Shown here: one piece after another, positions 8,811 through 17,686 of the stretch
Numbering within the stretch: the stretch's first letter is position 1
How the letters are laid out: each line of letters opens with the position of its first letter
Source: an uncultured Paracraurococcus sp.
GTDB taxonomy: Bacteria; Pseudomonadota; Alphaproteobacteria; Acetobacterales; Acetobacteraceae
Direction of reading: 5' to 3'
Assembly: GCA_903896535.1 (NCBI GenBank)
Contig: CAITYE010000405.1
Coordinates: 1-36,613 of the forward strand
DNA: 36,613 nt
Position numbers and translations under genes: made by a program
The notes under the pieces: model-generated
Databases searched by the model: none
What the model was told of the DNA's origin: nothing
Seen by the model: the letters and a program-made list of their open reading frames with translations, nothing else

Positions 8811-9297
8811 GGGGGAACTCCTGGCTGGCGAGCGCGGTCAGCGCCTCTCCTGAGAGGCGTTGTAAGGTCCAGCCCTCGCGGGGTCGGGCGCCAATGGATC
8901 GGTAAAAGGCGATCGAAGGGGCATTCCAGTCGAGCACCGACCATTCCATGCCAGAACAGCCCGCCGCCAGGGCGCGGCGCGCGAGATCGGCAAATATGTG
9001 CCGGCCGATCCCACGGTTCCGATACTCAGGCTCGACGTAGACGTCCTCGATGTAGAGTTTCGTGCGCCCATCGAACGTCGACACTGAATAGAACCAAAAC
9101 GCAAACCCCACCGGGGCGCCATCCCATTCCACGAGCAGCGCCTCCGCACGCCGGGGGCTACCGAACAACAGGGCCCGAATATCGCCCTCCGTCGCTTCCA
9201 CCTCATGCAACAGCTTCTCGTACTGGGCGAGCGAACGGATGAAGACGAGAATGAGTCCCGCATCCTCGGGTACCGCGTCGCGCAGCGTGAGGCTCAC
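8800..9297 (-). CDS. GNAT N-acetyltransferase, diamine/SAT1-like, inside the pdh operon
   Basis: A 165-residue GNAT acetyltransferase that should use acetyl-CoA. The region [21 protein letters not shown] contains motif A with the R-G-x-G acetyl-CoA pyrophosphate loop. The flanking L-A-Q-Y-E-K near residue 25 and [15 protein letters not shown] are typical of the spermidine/spermine or thialysine N-acetyltransferase branch, so a diamine or lysine-like amine is a plausible acceptor (inference). It overlaps pdhC by 4 bases upstream and lpdA by 11 bases downstream, so it is firmly embedded between E2 and E3. Confidence 0.88.
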   Translation of the reverse strand: MSLTLRDAVPEDAGLILVFIRSLAQYEKLLHEVEATEGDIRALLFGSPRRAEALLVEWDGAPVGFAFWFYSVSTFDGRTKLYIEDVYVEPEYRNRGIGRHIFADLARRALAAGCSGMEWSVLDWNAPSIAFYRSIGARPREGWTLQRLSGEALTALASQEFPHGR

Positions 9298-10571
9298 AGC
9301 ATCAGGCTCAGCGGATCCTGGATGATGCCCTTCAGCCCCTGCATGAACTCGGCGGCCAGCGCACCGTCGATGACGCGGTGATCGACCGAGAGCGTGCAGG
9401 TCATCACGGTGGCGATGGCCAAGGCGCCATCCCTCACCACCGGCCGCGGCTCCCCGGCGGCGACCGCCAGGATACCGGCCTGGGGCGGGTTGATGATGGC
9501 GCTGAACTCCCGCACGCCATACATCCCCATGTTCGAAATAGAGAATCCGCCACCCTGGAATTCCTCGGGCTTCAGCTTGCCCGCCTTGGCCCGGGCCGCG
9601 AGGTCCTTCATTTCATTGCTGATCGCCGCCAGGCCCTTCAGGTCAGCCTTGCGGATGATCGGCGTGATGAGCCCGGTTGGCGTGGCAACCGCCACGGCGA
9701 TATCGACATCGGCGTATTCCAGCATGGCGTCGTCCGTCCAACTGGCATTCACCTGCGGATAGCGCCGAAGCGCCACCGCCACCGCCTTGATCACCAGGTC
9801 GTTGACTGAAAGTTTAAAGGCCGCCGGCCCCTCCTTCGGGGATTTGGCGTTGAGCTCCGCACGCAGCTTGAGCAGCCCATCGATCTCGAAATCCATCGTC
9901 ACGTAGAAATGCGGGATGGTCTGCTTCGATTCCGACAAACGCCGGGCAATGACCTTGCGAATGCTGGTGTGGGGCACGGCGGTATGCGCCGGTGCGCCAA
10001 CGGCAGTCGGGGCGGGGGCGGTAACACGCGGGGGCGGGGCGGCTGCGGCCTTGTCCGGGGCCTTGCCGCGGGCCAAGGCGACTTCCACATCAGCTTTCAC
10101 GATGCGTCCGCCCGGCCCGCTGCCGCTGACACCCCCCAAGTCGAGACCCGCCTGCGACGCCATGCGGCGCGCCAGCGGCGATGCAAAGACCCGTGCCGCA
10201 GCGTCATGGCCGGCCGGCTGAGCCGCGGCAAGCAGCGCCATCGGGGCGATCGGCACCGCAGCCGGTGCGGCCGGGGCGGGCATTGCCGCGACCGGCTTAG
10301 CCGGCGCCGCACCGCCTGGCACGGCTTCGCCGGGAGCGACCAGGACGGCGATCGCCTCGTTCACCTTCACTGCCTCGGTACCGTCGGCAACCAGGATCTT
10401 ACCCAGCACGCCCTCATCGACAGCTTCCACTTCCATGGTCGCCTTATCGGTCTCGATCTCCGCGATCACGTCACCGGCACGGATGGAATCGCCTTCTTTT
10501 TTCAGCCACCGCGCGAGGGTGCCTTCGGTCATGGTCGGCGAAAGCGCAGGCATCAGGATGTTCGTCGCCAT
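9294..10571 (-). CDS. pdhC: Pyruvate dehydrogenase E2, dihydrolipoyllysine acetyltransferase
   Basis: Core of the PDH complex; transfers acetyl from lipoyl-lysine to CoA. 425 residues in the order lipoyl domain (1-78, modified Lys43 in [11 protein letters not shown]), Ala/Pro-rich linker, peripheral-subunit binding domain (about 128-166, [15 protein letters not shown] ... GRIVKADV), second linker, and catalytic domain (about 195-425) ending with the [13 protein letters not shown] motif that carries the catalytic His and Asp. A single lipoyl domain is usual in alphaproteobacteria. It starts 10 bases after the pdhB stop and overlaps the GNAT gene. Confidence 0.96.
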   Translation of the reverse strand: MATNILMPALSPTMTEGTLARWLKKEGDSIRAGDVIAEIETDKATMEVEAVDEGVLGKILVADGTEAVKVNEAIAVLVAPGEAVPGGAAPAKPVAAMPAPAAPAAVPIAPMALLAAAQPAGHDAAARVFASPLARRMASQAGLDLGGVSGSGPGGRIVKADVEVALARGKAPDKAAAAPPPRVTAPAPTAVGAPAHTAVPHTSIRKVIARRLSESKQTIPHFYVTMDFEIDGLLKLRAELNAKSPKEGPAAFKLSVNDLVIKAVAVALRRYPQVNASWTDDAMLEYADVDIAVAVATPTGLITPIIRKADLKGLAAISNEMKDLAARAKAGKLKPEEFQGGGFSISNMGMYGVREFSAIINPPQAGILAVAAGEPRPVVRDGALAIATVMTCTLSVDHRVIDGALAAEFMQGLKGIIQDPLSLML

Positions 10572-10581
10572 CGGCCGTCCC

Positions 10582-11934
10582 CTACTTATAGGTCACCTTG
10601 CGCACCGCCTCGATGATCTCGGGTACGGTGGGCAGAGCCAGTTTTTCCAGGTTCGCTGCGTAAGGCATCGGTACGTCCTTGCCGGCGATCCTCACCGGCG
10701 GCGCGTCCAGCCAGTCGAACGCCGCCTCCATCACCTGCATGGCCACCTCGGTGCCGATATTGGCGTAGGGCCACCCCTCCTCGACCGTGACAAGCCGGTT
10801 GGTCTTCTTGACCGAGGCGGCAATCGTCGCGGTATCAAGCGGCCGCAGTGAGCGCAAGTTCACGACTTCGGCGGATATGCCAAGCTGAGACAGTTCCTCA
10901 GCCGCTTGCATGGCCCAACTGACGGCGATGGAATAGGCGGCGATGGTCACGTCACTACCTTCGCGCTCCACCTTGGCTTTCCCAATCGGCAGGATGAAGT
11001 CGTCAGCCGTCGGGCAGTCGAAGGTATGGCCATAGAGAATCTCGTTCTCGAGCACGATCACCGGGTTGGGATCGCGGATGGCAGCGCGCAAAAGGCCTTT
11101 GGCATCGGCCGAAGACCAAGGCGCCACCACCTTAAGCCCAGGGACATGGGCATACCAACTGGCGAAGCATTGCGAATGCTGCGCCGCGACCCGCGACGCC
11201 GCCCCATTGGCACCGCGAAAAACGATCGGGCATCCCAGCTGACCGCCCGACATGTAGAGTGTCTTTGCCGCACTGTTGATGATGTGATCAATCGCCTGCA
11301 TCGAAAAGTTGAAACTCATAAATTCCACAATGGGCTTCAGGCCGGTGAACGCCGCGCCGACCGCCATACCGGTGAAACCGTACTCCGTGATTGGGGTGTC
11401 AATCACGCGCTTTGGGCCGAATTCCTCAAGCATGCCCTGACTGATTTTATAGGCGCCTTGGTACTGCGCGACTTCCTCGCCCAGCAGGAATACGTCCGGG
11501 TCGTTTCGCATTTCTACCGACATCGCATCGCGCAGCGCCTCGCGCACTGTCATCGGCCGGGTCGGCCCCCAGTCCTGCTCTGGACTACTGATCGGGAGGA
11601 AGGCGTGGGCAGGGGCAACCGCCTGCGGCGTGGCCGGCGCGACGGAAGGTGCCGCAGCGGGGCTGATGGTGGGCGTGGTCAGCGGCTTGCCGGCACCACC
11701 ATCGAGCTGAGCGATCGCCGTGTTCACCGAGACACCCTCGGTGCCTTCTGGCACAAGAATACGGGTCAGCTGCCCTTCATCGACGGCTTCGACCTCCATG
11801 GTCGCCTTGTCGGTCTCGATCTCGGCGATCACCTCGCCGGCCTTGACCCGCTCCCCTTCGGTCTTCAGCCAACGGGAGAGCTTGCCTTCGGTCATGGTCG
11901 GCGACAGCGCCGGCATCAGGATATCGACGCCCAT
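10582..11934 (-). CDS. pdhB: Pyruvate dehydrogenase E1 beta subunit with N-terminal lipoyl domain
   Basis: Beta subunit of thiamine-diphosphate-dependent pyruvate decarboxylation. 450 residues: an N-terminal lipoyl domain (1-78, Lys43 in [11 protein letters not shown]) closely resembling that of PdhC, an Ala/Pro-rich linker to about residue 120, then the transketolase-like beta core ([41 protein letters not shown]) and the C-terminal domain with [11 protein letters not shown]. The extra lipoyl domain on E1-beta is a known alphaproteobacterial arrangement and gives the complex additional swinging arms. It follows pdhA after a single base. Confidence 0.96.
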   Translation of the reverse strand: MGVDILMPALSPTMTEGKLSRWLKTEGERVKAGEVIAEIETDKATMEVEAVDEGQLTRILVPEGTEGVSVNTAIAQLDGGAGKPLTTPTISPAAAPSVAPATPQAVAPAHAFLPISSPEQDWGPTRPMTVREALRDAMSVEMRNDPDVFLLGEEVAQYQGAYKISQGMLEEFGPKRVIDTPITEYGFTGMAVGAAFTGLKPIVEFMSFNFSMQAIDHIINSAAKTLYMSGGQLGCPIVFRGANGAASRVAAQHSQCFASWYAHVPGLKVVAPWSSADAKGLLRAAIRDPNPVIVLENEILYGHTFDCPTADDFILPIGKAKVEREGSDVTIAAYSIAVSWAMQAAEELSQLGISAEVVNLRSLRPLDTATIAASVKKTNRLVTVEEGWPYANIGTEVAMQVMEAAFDWLDAPPVRIAGKDVPMPYAANLEKLALPTVPEIIEAVRKVTYK

Positions 11935-11935
11935 C

Positions 11936-12964
11936 TCAGCGGGCCCCCTCGATCAGCACATCGGTCCAGAGCTCGCTCGGCGACGGCTCCGGCGAGGATT
12001 GGGAGAAATCGGCGGCATCCTGGACGATGCCCTTTACCTCGTCATCCAAGCCCTTCAGCGCGGCTTCGGTTATGCCGAGGTCCAGCAGCTGCTTACGGGC
12101 ATTTTCGATCGGATCGGATTGCTCGCGCATGCGCTGCACCTCCTCGCGGGTGCGGTATTTCGCGGGGTCAGACATGGAATGGCCGCGATAACGATAGGTC
12201 TTCATCTCCAGCAGGTAAGGGCCCTTACCCTCACGGCAGTAGGCGACGGCGCGGTCTCCCGCCTCCTTCACCGCCAGCACGTCCATGCCATTCACCTGCT
12301 CGCCCGGGATGCTCCAGGGGGCCCCGTTCTTGGAGAGGTCGTGGGAGGCACTGGCCCGCTCCAGACTGGTGCCCATGCCGTACTTGTTATTCTCGATGAT
12401 GAAGATACAGGGCAGCTTCATCAACGCCGCAAGGTTGAAGCTTTCGTAGACCTGGCCCTGGTTCGATGCACCATCGCCGAAATAGGTCAGCGCGACATTG
12501 GGCTTGTCGCGATACCAATTGGCGAAGGCGAGGCCGTTGCCGAGTGCGACCTGGGCGCCGACGATGCCATGCCCACCGAAGAAGCCCTGCTCTGGGCTGA
12601 ACATGTGCATCGAGCCGCCCTTGCCCTTGGAATACCCGCCGATGCGTCCTGTGAGTTCGGCCATGACGCCGCGGGCGGCCATGCCGGTCGCCAGCATGTG
12701 GCCGTGATCACGATAGGCGGTGATAACCTTATCGCCCGCGCCAAGGCACATCTGCATGCCCACCACGACCGCTTCCTGCCCGATATAGAGGTGGCAGAAC
12801 CCGCCGATCAGCCCCATGCCGTAAAGCTGCCCGGCCTTTTCCTCAAAGCGGCGGATCAGCAGCATATCCCGATAGGCCCGCAGCAGCGTGTCGCGATCGA
12901 CCGCGGGGGCCTTCCCAGGCTTTGCGCGGCGTTTGACGCCTGTCGTCTCCACGGCGAGGGCCAT
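11936..12964 (-). CDS. pdhA: Pyruvate dehydrogenase E1 alpha subunit
   Basis: Alpha subunit of E1; decarboxylates pyruvate with thiamine diphosphate. 342 residues. The TPP motif GDG (163-165) ... NN (192-193) lies in [17 protein letters not shown] ... [32 protein letters not shown] and the loop YRGHSMSDP are family hallmarks. I start at [13 protein letters not shown] (12964) because of an excellent GGGAGG ribosome site; the frame remains open to 13132 but that extension is not PDH-like. First gene of the pdhA-pdhB-pdhC-GNAT-lpdA-lipA-ratA operon, divergent from the dioxygenase gene. Confidence 0.96.
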   Translation of the reverse strand: MALAVETTGVKRRAKPGKAPAVDRDTLLRAYRDMLLIRRFEEKAGQLYGMGLIGGFCHLYIGQEAVVVGMQMCLGAGDKVITAYRDHGHMLATGMAARGVMAELTGRIGGYSKGKGGSMHMFSPEQGFFGGHGIVGAQVALGNGLAFANWYRDKPNVALTYFGDGASNQGQVYESFNLAALMKLPCIFIIENNKYGMGTSLERASASHDLSKNGAPWSIPGEQVNGMDVLAVKEAGDRAVAYCREGKGPYLLEMKTYRYRGHSMSDPAKYRTREEVQRMREQSDPIENARKQLLDLGITEAALKGLDDEVKGIVQDAADFSQSSPEPSPSELWTDVLIEGAR

Positions 12965-13238
12965 GCGCCTGCCTCCCTTTTCCGCTCTGAACTGTGCAAG
13001 ACTTACGCAGCCCGACGCCGTCGGCAAGGACCCGCAGCGATCAAAAAGCTCGATTTTGCAATGCAATACAACTATTAACCGAAATTCGATTAAGGCATTT
13101 TCCTCACCGCAATGAGGGCGTCCTGGATTCATTGCCGGCAGCCCCCGCGGACACGCAAGATTCTAAAAGCGGCAAGCGGTCCCCGAGTCACATCACCGCT
13201 GCTTGACCGAGCCCCCCCGCTTTCGCCTAGAGAAAGCC
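12965..13238. promoter_or_regulatory. Divergent regulatory region with TTGCA-A-TGCAA palindrome
   Basis: This 274-base gap between pdhA and the divergent dioxygenase gene has no gene. It contains an unusually A+T-rich patch (about 13040-13105) and the 11-base palindrome at 13056-13066 (TTGCA, centre A, TGCAA), about 92 bases before the pdhA start. The composition fits a promoter/operator. The palindrome resembles the TTTGC/GCAAA half-sites of acyl-CoA-responsive regulators (ScfR/PccR/RamB type), but that link is only by eye. Confidence 0.4.
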
Positions 13239-14264
13239 ATGGCGAACCCCCTCACCTGGCTCCTGGCGCCGGTGCACCTGCTGGCGCTCCTCGGACCGGC
13301 CAAGTCCTTCCGCGACAATCCCGTGCTGGGCTCGCCTGGGCTCAACCGCGCCGGACTGCATATCCTACGCAAGCGATTCGCGCTGCGCTCCGGCGCCAGG
13401 CGGCGCGCCTCTCTCTCGCATCTCCTCCCCAGGCCCGAACGGGAAGCCTTCGAGCGCGATGGTTTCCTGGTGCTGCCGGACTTCCTGCCGCCAGCCGAAT
13501 TCGCGGCACTGAAGGCGGAGATCCTGAACCTCTCGACCGCCGCGCGCGAGTTCGTCGATGGCTACACGATGACCCGCCTGATCCCGCTGGATGAGACCAA
13601 TCTGCGGCATCTGCCGGCGAGCCGGCGGGTGCTGCTCGGCTCGCGCTACCAGGCGTTACACGCCTTCATCGGCTCCCACCGTCAGCGCCCGCATCTCTTT
13701 GTGCAGAGCATCTTCAGCGGCGTCCGCGCCGCACCCGTGGATGTGCAGAGCCATTTTCACGTTGATACCTTCCACCCCACCGTGAAATCCTGGCTTTTCC
13801 TGAACGAGGTCGCACCGGGCGAGGCTGGCTTTACCTATGTCCCCGGATCGCATTGTCCCACCCGGCGGCATCTGGCCTGGGAGCGGCGGGTCTCGATCAC
13901 CGCGGCCCGGCACAACGATCGACTGACCGGCGAGGGCTCGCTCAGGATCGAGCCAGAAATGCTGAACAGGCTGGGCTACCCCGCCCCCCGCAAGCTCTCG
14001 GTCGCGGCCAATACCTTGGTGATCGCTGATACCTCAGGCTTCCATCGGCGCGGCATCTCGGAAGGGGCGGCTTCCCGCATCGCCATCTGGGCCTATGCCC
14101 GGGGCAACCCCTTCCTGCCCTGGGCGATCCCGACGCTGCGAATTCCGGGCGGGGTGCGGGCCTTCTGGGCGGCGCAGGATGCGCTCGCGCGGCTGACTGG
14201 CCGAGGCAATGGCTGGCGCTGGGCCGGCGTCCGCAGCCCGGCCACGGCGCCAGCCATCGACTAA
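13239..14264 (+). CDS. Phytanoyl-CoA dioxygenase (PhyH) family protein
   Basis: A 341-residue Fe(II)/2-oxoglutarate oxygenase of the PhyH family. The iron facial triad can be traced: H174 and D176 in HFHVDTFHP and the distal His near 269 in SGFHRRG, followed by an R-I-A-I-W segment that would bind 2-oxoglutarate. 'FERDGFLVLPDFLPPAEFAALK' (about residues 70-91) is the usual PhyH opening. The first ATG in frame is at 13239, preceded by AGAG; a TTG at 13203 would extend it by 12 residues. Substrate unknown. It converges with the racemase-like gene with only 13 bases between the stops. Confidence 0.85.
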   Translation: MANPLTWLLAPVHLLALLGPAKSFRDNPVLGSPGLNRAGLHILRKRFALRSGARRRASLSHLLPRPEREAFERDGFLVLPDFLPPAEFAALKAEILNLSTAAREFVDGYTMTRLIPLDETNLRHLPASRRVLLGSRYQALHAFIGSHRQRPHLFVQSIFSGVRAAPVDVQSHFHVDTFHPTVKSWLFLNEVAPGEAGFTYVPGSHCPTRRHLAWERRVSITAARHNDRLTGEGSLRIEPEMLNRLGYPAPRKLSVAANTLVIADTSGFHRRGISEGAASRIAIWAYARGNPFLPWAIPTLRIPGGVRAFWAAQDALARLTGRGNGWRWAGVRSPATAPAID

Positions 14265-14277
14265 AGGTGGCTCCGTT

Positions 14278-15024
14278 CTAAAACTCTTCCAGCAGCCGGC
14301 CGAAGCCGGCCACCTTGTCGGTGATGCCGTTGGCGCGCAGCGCGTGCCAATAAGTCGCGGTGTTGATCGCCACCACCGGCTTGCCCAGCCAGAGTTCCGC
14401 CGCCGCGGCCAGCCGGACCATGGAAAGGTTAGTCCCCACCTGGACCAGCGCATCCACGTCATCGCCATCCAGACGGCGCAGCGCCTCGCGGCACTGGGCG
14501 GTCGTCACCTCGGCGATCCCCGTCCAACTGCGGCATTGCAGCGCGATGTCGCGGACAGTGGTGAAACCCTGCTCGTCGAAATAGCCCCGCACCGCATCAT
14601 TCATCACGGGCCAGTAGGGCGACAGAATGGCGATACGGCGGACGCCGCCATAGGCCCGCAAGGCTGCCGCGGTCGCATGGCTGCCGATGCTGATCGACAG
14701 CCCCGAGACCGCCTCGACCGATTGGATAAAGGCATCCGCACCCTTGATGCCGCCGAAGAAGGTGATGGCCGACATGCCCATCACCAGATAATCCGGCCGG
14801 GACGTGCAGACACTGCGCACAGCATCCAGCACGTTGTCGCCGATCACCTGGATGCCGGCGCGGAAGCTCTCATTGGACAGCGCACCCGCATCCGGCGTGA
14901 AGATCCGGCTGTAGTGGTTGGTCACGCCGAACGGGCGCATGGCGTCGAAATCCGGCTGCACGATGGTATTGGTCGAAGGACCCATGACGCCGAATTTGCG
15001 CCGCCAGCCCTGGGCATCCGCCAT
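14278..15024 (-). CDS. Asp/Glu racemase superfamily protein (maleate isomerase / arylmalonate decarboxylase-like)
   Basis: A 248-residue protein with the two-domain Asp/Glu racemase fold. Visible: RKFGVMGPSTNTIVQPDFDAM at the N-terminus, YLVMGMSAITFFGG at the first active-site loop, and QVGTNLSMVRLAAAAELWLGKPVVAINTATYWHAL around the second. The two loops normally carry the catalytic cysteines of maleate isomerase (or one Cys in arylmalonate decarboxylase). Here the positions appear as Gly-Met-Ser and Val-Gly, so no catalytic Cys is evident. I start at 15024 because AAGGAGGT is a near-perfect ribosome site; the frame continues upstream across the tRNA gene and should not be used. Function unknown. 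Confidence 0.8.
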   Translation of the reverse strand: MADAQGWRRKFGVMGPSTNTIVQPDFDAMRPFGVTNHYSRIFTPDAGALSNESFRAGIQVIGDNVLDAVRSVCTSRPDYLVMGMSAITFFGGIKGADAFIQSVEAVSGLSISIGSHATAAALRAYGGVRRIAILSPYWPVMNDAVRGYFDEQGFTTVRDIALQCRSWTGIAEVTTAQCREALRRLDGDDVDALVQVGTNLSMVRLAAAAELWLGKPVVAINTATYWHALRANGITDKVAGFGRLLEEF

Positions 15025-15081
15025 CCCCACCTCCTTGATCGTTGCCCCCGCAGGGGGCATGACAGGCAGGCTGACCCGGGC

Positions 15082-15154
15082 GGGCCTGTAGCTCAATGGT
15101 CAGAGCGGACGGCTCATAACCGTTTGGTTGCAGGTTCGAGTCCTGCCAGGCCCA
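15082..15154 (+). tRNA. tRNA with CAU anticodon, probably tRNA-Ile2 (lysidine-type); tRNA-Met possible
   Basis: A complete 73-base cloverleaf: acceptor GGGCCTG/CAGGCCC, D stem GCTC/GAGC, anticodon stem GACGG/CCGTT with loop CTCATAA (anticodon CAU), variable TGGTT, T stem GCAGG/CCTGC with loop TTCGAGT, and discriminator A. The 3' CCA is not encoded. The loop CTCATAA and the following TTGGTTGC resemble bacterial tRNA-Ile2, whose CAU is changed to lysidine-AU by TilS to read AUA, rather than elongator Met. The assignment between Ile2 and Met is by resemblance only. Confidence 0.93.
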
Positions 15155-15155
15155 T

Positions 15156-15180
15156 CGGGGTGGCCGTGCCAACCGCCCCG
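15156..15180 (+). terminator. GC-rich hairpin immediately after the tRNA
   Basis: CGGGGTGG pairs with CCGCCCCG (eight pairs with one G-T) around a 9-base loop, starting two bases after the tRNA's last base. No U-run follows. It could mark the tRNA 3' end or a processing site. Confidence 0.3.
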
Positions 15181-15279
15181 CTGCGGGCCGGCCTTCCCTG
15201 GCCGCAACAGCCACGCGTGCAACCGCAGCACGCCCCTGCTAAGAGGCCGGCATCTCCGTAGTGCCGACAGGACAGCCCA

Positions 15280-16959
15280 ATGGCCTCGTACCAGTACGCC
15301 TATGTCATGAAAGACCTCACCAAGGCCTATCCGGGTGGGCGCGAGGTCTTCAAGGGCATCACCCTCTCCTTCCTGCCAGATGTGAAAATCGGCGTGCTTG
15401 GCCCGAACGGCGCCGGCAAATCGACGCTCATGCGCATCATGGCGGGCCAGGATAAGGAATTCGGCGGGGAGGCCTGGGCAGCGGAAGGCGTGCGCGTCGG
15501 CTACCTGCCGCAGGAGCCGCATCTCATCCCCGATCTGACCGTCGGCGAGAATGTCATGTTGGCCTTCACCGAAATGAAGGGATACCTTGATCGCTTCAAC
15601 GAAATCTCCATGAAATTCGCCGAGGAAATCTCTGAGGACGAGATGAATACCCTCCTCGCGGAGCAGGCCGATCTTCAGGAGAAGATCGACATCGGCAATG
15701 GCTGGGAAATCGATCGTACTGTCGAGATTGCCCTCGATGCGCTGCGCTGCCCGCCGGCGGACAGCCAGGTCACCACACTCTCGGGCGGCGAGCGCCGGCG
15801 CGTGGCGCTATGCAAGCTTTTGCTCGAAAAGCCCGAGATGCTGCTGCTCGACGAGCCGACCAACCATCTGGATGCCGAAAGTGTTTCCTGGCTGGAAAAG
15901 ACGTTGCGCGAATACCAGGGCTGCGTCCTGATCGTCACCCACGACCGCTACTTCCTCGACAACGTGACCAACTGGATCCTCGAAGTCGATCGTGGGCGCG
16001 GGATTCCCTACCAGGGCAGCTACTCCTCCTATCTGGAAATCAAGCGCAAGCGCCTGCAGCAAGAGGAGAAGGAGGAAAGCACGCGGCAGCGGCAGCTCGC
16101 TGAGGAGCAGGAGTGGATCGGCCGCTCCCCCGCCGCCCGTCAGGCCAAGAGCAAGGCCCGCATCTCGGCCTATGAGGACCTGCTGGCGAAAAGCCAGGAT
16201 CGCGCCACCGACCCGACCGAAATCCAGATTCCGCCGGCCCCCCGCCTTGGCAATATTGTCATCGTCGCCGAACAGCTGCGCAAAGGCTACGGCAATCGGC
16301 TGCTGATCGATGACCTCTCCTTCAAGCTGCCGCCCGGCGGCATCGTCGGCGTCATCGGGCCGAACGGCGCCGGCAAGACGACACTTTTCAAAATGATCAC
16401 CGCCGTTGATAAGCCAGACGGTGGCACGCTGACCGTGGGCGAGAGCGTGCAACTCGGTTATGTCGATCAGAGCCGCGACAGCCTCGACGACACGAAGACC
16501 GTCTGGCAGGAAATCTCCGACGGTATGGACCAGATCACCATGGGCAAACGGCAGGTGCCGAGCCGCGCCTATTGTGCCGCCTTTAACTTCAAGGGCGGCG
16601 ACCAGCAGAAGCCGGTCGGCGTTCTCTCGGGCGGTGAGCGCAACCGCGTCCATCTCGCAAAGATGCTGAAGCGCCCGCACAATGTGCTGCTGCTGGATGA
16701 GCCGACCAACGACCTCGACGTCGATACCCTCCGCGCGCTTGAGGAAGCGCTGCAAGATTTCGCGGGCTGCGCCGTGATCATCAGCCATGACCGCTGGTTT
16801 CTCGATCGGCTTGCGACGCATATTCTCGCCTTCGAAGGCGACAGCCATGTCGAATGGTTCGAAGGCAACTTCCAGGCCTATGAGGCGGACAAGCGACGTC
16901 GCCTTGGGGCGGCGGCAGATCAGCCTCACCGGATCAAGTACCGGCCGCTAACGCGGTGA
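15280..16959 (+). CDS. ettA: Energy-dependent translational throttle protein EttA (ABC-F)
   Basis: Cytoplasmic ABC-F ATPase of 559 residues that binds the ribosomal E site and gates the first peptide bonds according to the ATP/ADP ratio. Two ATPase domains: Walker A GPNGAGKST (residues 41-49) and GPNGAGKTT (about 360-368), with LSGGERRRVALCKLLL and LSGGERNRVHLAKML signatures. The EttA-type arm insertion is the helical stretch in the first domain (EMKGYLDRFNEISMKFAEEIS). The interdomain linker (about 240-310, Lys/Glu/Gln-rich) corresponds to the P-site-tRNA interaction motif. The following GNAT gene overlaps its stop (GTGA). Confidence 0.95.
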   Translation: MASYQYAYVMKDLTKAYPGGREVFKGITLSFLPDVKIGVLGPNGAGKSTLMRIMAGQDKEFGGEAWAAEGVRVGYLPQEPHLIPDLTVGENVMLAFTEMKGYLDRFNEISMKFAEEISEDEMNTLLAEQADLQEKIDIGNGWEIDRTVEIALDALRCPPADSQVTTLSGGERRRVALCKLLLEKPEMLLLDEPTNHLDAESVSWLEKTLREYQGCVLIVTHDRYFLDNVTNWILEVDRGRGIPYQGSYSSYLEIKRKRLQQEEKEESTRQRQLAEEQEWIGRSPAARQAKSKARISAYEDLLAKSQDRATDPTEIQIPPAPRLGNIVIVAEQLRKGYGNRLLIDDLSFKLPPGGIVGVIGPNGAGKTTLFKMITAVDKPDGGTLTVGESVQLGYVDQSRDSLDDTKTVWQEISDGMDQITMGKRQVPSRAYCAAFNFKGGDQQKPVGVLSGGERNRVHLAKMLKRPHNVLLLDEPTNDLDVDTLRALEEALQDFAGCAVIISHDRWFLDRLATHILAFEGDSHVEWFEGNFQAYEADKRRRLGAAADQPHRIKYRPLTR

Positions 16960-17489
16960 CCGGACGGCTCGGCCAAGCGGTGCCGCTGCCGGGCCGCCTG
17001 GTCCGCACCGCTCGGCTGACGCTGGCGCCACCCGGCCGGGAAAATTTGCCTGACCTGGCACGCCTCAAAGGCGATCCGCGCGTATTTGAATTTATGCTGC
17101 ACGGTGTGCGAACCCCCGAACGCGCCCGCGACGAGTTGGAGGACGACATCGCCTTCTGGGAGGTACGCGGCTACGGCACCTGGTGCGTGTTTTTGACCGA
17201 GACTGGCGATTTTCTCGGCATCGCTGGTCTAATGGAACGCCCAGATGGCCGCGGCGTGGCTCTACGCTTCGCGCTCTGGCCAGAATGTCGCGGCAAGGGC
17301 TACGCCCGTGAGGCCGGCTTGGCGGCGCTGGACTTTGGCCATCGCGCAGGCCTCAACCGGATCATCGCCGTCGCCTGGGTGGAAAATTTGGCCTCCCGCC
17401 AAGTGCTTCTGGATATCGGCATGGTTGAATGCGACGCGTTCAGCCGCCCCGATCGTCGCATGGTGGTCTACGAAAGCCGCCGTGGCTAA
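16956..17489 (+). CDS. GNAT N-acetyltransferase (RimJ/RimL-like)
   Basis: A 177-residue acetyltransferase of the RimJ/RimL-type GNAT branch. The N-terminal L-V-R-T-A-R-L-T-L-A-P is a typical opening, F-E-F-M-L-H-G follows, the acetyl-CoA loop is in RFALWPECRGKGYAREA, and the C-terminal part reads IAVAWVENLASRQVLLDIGM. The GTG start overlaps the ettA stop (GTGA), so it is translationally coupled to ettA. Targets of this branch are N-termini of ribosomal proteins or small amines; the target here is unknown. Confidence 0.85.
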   Translation: MTGRLGQAVPLPGRLVRTARLTLAPPGRENLPDLARLKGDPRVFEFMLHGVRTPERARDELEDDIAFWEVRGYGTWCVFLTETGDFLGIAGLMERPDGRGVALRFALWPECRGKGYAREAGLAALDFGHRAGLNRIIAVAWVENLASRQVLLDIGMVECDAFSRPDRRMVVYESRRG

Positions 17490-17539
17490 ATCCTAAAAGC
17501 ATATCCGGAGCGGGGCTTGGCCTAATGGTCCTATCCCGA

Positions 17540-17556
17540 CGCTTGGTACCCAAGCG
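17540..17556 (+). terminator. Hairpin downstream of the GNAT gene
   Basis: CGCTTGG / CCAAGCG, a perfect 7-bp stem with a TAC loop, 51 bases after the stop. No U-run is present, so it is a weak candidate terminator. It also gives the surrounding bases a superficial tRNA look, which does not fold. Confidence 0.3.
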
Positions 17557-17592
17557 CCGGGTGAATCTCCCCACAAAATCAATGGCTAGTGG

Positions 17593-17686
17593 TGCGTTGA
17601 GGCGGAATCGCCGAAGGCGCTGAATCCCGCGACCAAAAAGAGTTAGAGCAGGGTGCGTGAACGCATTTGAACGCAGCATGCTCTAG
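17593..17686. repeat. Dispersed hairpin repeat, copy 1
   Basis: A 94-base sequence that recurs almost exactly at 27926-28020. It starts with a short conserved block containing CGCC-GAA-GGCG. It ends with a long imperfect hairpin whose arms are TTAGAGCA/TGCTCTAG and TGCGT/ACGCA. It fills the gap between the ettA-GNAT pair and the phosphatase gene, partly overlapping the last codons of the latter. It resembles palindromic repeat families common between genes in alphaproteobacteria. Confidence 0.85.

Noticed and set aside
12965-13132. Upstream extension of pdhA to 13132
   Set aside because: The extra residues do not resemble PDH, and a GGGAGG site precedes the ATG at 12964.
15025-15096. Upstream extension of the racemase-like gene to 15096
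   Set aside because: It crosses the tRNA gene, and an excellent AAGGAGGT ribosome site supports 15024.
17515-17575. tRNA-like stretch with a TTGGTACC core
   Set aside because: The acceptor arms pair at only four positions and D and T arms do not form; the CGCTTGG/CCAAGCG hairpin explains the look.
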